Part shown: positions 5,281 through 6,133 of the stretch, piece after piece
Numbering within the stretch: the stretch's first letter is position 1
Layout of the letters: every line of letters starts with the position of its first letter
Origin: an uncultured Eubacteriales bacterium
Lineage (GTDB): Bacteria; Bacillota_A; Clostridia; Peptostreptococcales; Anaerovoracaceae
Direction of reading: 5' to 3'
DNA: 6,133 bases
NCBI GenBank assembly: GCA_902774195.1
Contig: CACYHM010000062.1
Span: 1 to 6,133, forward strand
Position numbers and translations under genes: made by a program
Notes under the pieces: model-generated
The model's input: only the letters and a program-made list of their open reading frames with translations
Told to the model about the DNA's origin: nothing
The model's database searches: none

Positions 5281-6133
5281 ATGGCAGATTATGATTTCAG
5301 AAATGCAGCGGAGATGCTCTCCCTGTGCGATAAATACAGCATGAGCATTTCAGAGCTCATGCTCCAGAGAGAGATGGAGCTGGGGAATGTTTCATGGCAG
5401 CTGGTAATGGAGAATGTAGACGAATGCCTCCGCGTGATGGACGGAGCGACCAAACGCGCCGGAGAGGATCCGGTGCCTTCCATGGGCGGGCTGATCGGCG
5501 GAGAGGCGCGAAAGCTGCGCGGCCTGCCGGTCGACAAGTGCGTGCTGGGCAGGAGTCTTCACAAGGCAGTCATCTATGCCCTGGCAGTCGCTGAAACGAA
5601 TGCGAGCATGGGCGTCATAGTAGCGGCCCCGACGGCGGGCGCGGCAGGGATACTGCCGGCCGCCCTTCTTGCCCTGTTCGATGATAAGGACATAAGTATG
5701 GATGCCCTCAGGATGGCGCTCATAAACGCATCGGCTATAGGCTACATCATCACCAGAAACGGATCGGTATCCGGAGCTGAAGCCGGTTGTCAGGCCGAGG
5801 TCGGCTCCGCGTCGGCGATGGCGGCCTCCGCTGTGACGGAGCTGCTCGGCGGGACGCCCGAGCAATGCTGCCACGCAGCATCCATCGCCCTTTCGAACCT
5901 TCTGGGCCTCGTATGCGACCCTGTGCGCGGTCTCGTCGAGGTGCCGTGCCAGACCAGAAACACCGCGGGAGTCGCATGCGCTTACACGGCAGCGGAGATC
6001 GCTCTTGCCGACATTCCGTTCGCCGTCCCTCTCGATGAGATGATAGCCATAGTATATGACGTCGGGCGCAAAATGCCTGAATCTCTCAGAGAGACCGGTC
6101 TCGGAGGCTGCGCTGCGGCTCCTTCGGTCTGCG
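5281..6133 (+). CDS. sdaAA: L-serine dehydratase, iron-sulfur-dependent, alpha subunit, 3' partial
   Basis: The catalytic subunit carrying the [4Fe-4S] cluster that acts as Lewis acid on serine. The window holds 284 codons plus one base and no stop; family members are near 290 residues, so only a short tail should be missing. Motifs include PSMGGLIGGEARK (66-78), APTAGAAGILPA (116-127), SGSV-type NGSVSGAEAGCQAEVGSAS (160-178) and VCDPVRGLVEVPCQTRN (211-227). Cys170, Cys212 and Cys223 should ligate the cluster; their 42- and 11-residue spacing equals that of Cys343, Cys385 and Cys396 in the Legionella pneumophila enzyme. The visible end, GGCAAAPSVC, has cysteines where I expect sequences like GGLAATPTGK. 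ATG 5281 is chosen on spacing; GTG 5278 would add one residue. Codon use matches its neighbours. The subunit identity is secure. Confidence 0.96.
   Translation, partial: MADYDFRNAAEMLSLCDKYSMSISELMLQREMELGNVSWQLVMENVDECLRVMDGATKRAGEDPVPSMGGLIGGEARKLRGLPVDKCVLGRSLHKAVIYALAVAETNASMGVIVAAPTAGAAGILPAALLALFDDKDISMDALRMALINASAIGYIITRNGSVSGAEAGCQAEVGSASAMAASAVTELLGGTPEQCCHAASIALSNLLGLVCDPVRGLVEVPCQTRNTAGVACAYTAAEIALADIPFAVPLDEMIAIVYDVGRKMPESLRETGLGGCAAAPSVC

Noticed and set aside
5392..5874. Minus-strand open frames opposite sdaAA, and further plus-strand ones at 5394-5594 and 5787-6038
   Set aside because: All overlap the alpha subunit in other frames, with Arg/Ser-rich compositions typical of GC-rich shadow frames.

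Overview
The window looks like chromosomal DNA from an anaerobic Firmicute of the class Clostridia. The grounds are an oxygen-sensitive two-chain iron-sulfur serine dehydratase, an SPFH/ribbon-helix-helix gene pair and a DUF2804 protein of the kind common in gut Clostridia, Gram-positive style AGGAGG ribosome sites, and TTG and GTG starts. Base composition is fairly GC-rich for the class (mid-50s percent by eye), and ATA, AGA and AGG codons are used freely. Genus cannot be told from the sequence. I see no phage, transposon, CRISPR or RNA-gene signature, and base composition looks even throughout.

Layout. (1) Positions 1-1189, plus strand: the 3' part of an SPFH/band 7 membrane protein gene, then a 60-residue ribbon-helix-helix DNA-binding protein. 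A strong intrinsic terminator (1171-1208) closes this unit, and its loop contains the stop codon of the small gene. (2) Positions 1245-4428, minus strand: a two-gene operon. Upstream is a 718-residue diguanylate cyclase with two extracytoplasmic substrate-binding-protein domains, a membrane helix and a GGDEF domain. Four bases after its stop comes a DUF2804 protein. (3) Positions 4429-4592: a 164-base divergent intergenic region with a promoter candidate in each direction and an inverted repeat spanning both. (4) Positions 4593-6133, plus strand: sdaAB and sdaAA, the beta and alpha subunits of L-serine dehydratase; sdaAA runs off the end shortly before its expected stop.

How they fit together. 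SdaAB and SdaAA form one enzyme that deaminates L-serine to pyruvate and ammonia. The divergent cyclase appears to read a small extracellular ligand through its first binding domain, which keeps the Arg and Asp that bind amino acids in this fold, and would convert that into cyclic di-GMP inside the cell. The shared control region makes an amino-acid-sensing link between cyclase and serine catabolism a reasonable but unproven idea. The SPFH/RHH pair and the cyclase/DUF2804 operon converge on a hairpin that could terminate transcription both ways.

I did not find a clearly new defence or mobile system. The points most worth a second look are the asymmetric tandem sensor on a cyclase lacking its inhibitory site, its tight coupling to a DUF2804 gene, the stop codon inside a terminator loop, and the cysteine-rich tail of SdaAA.
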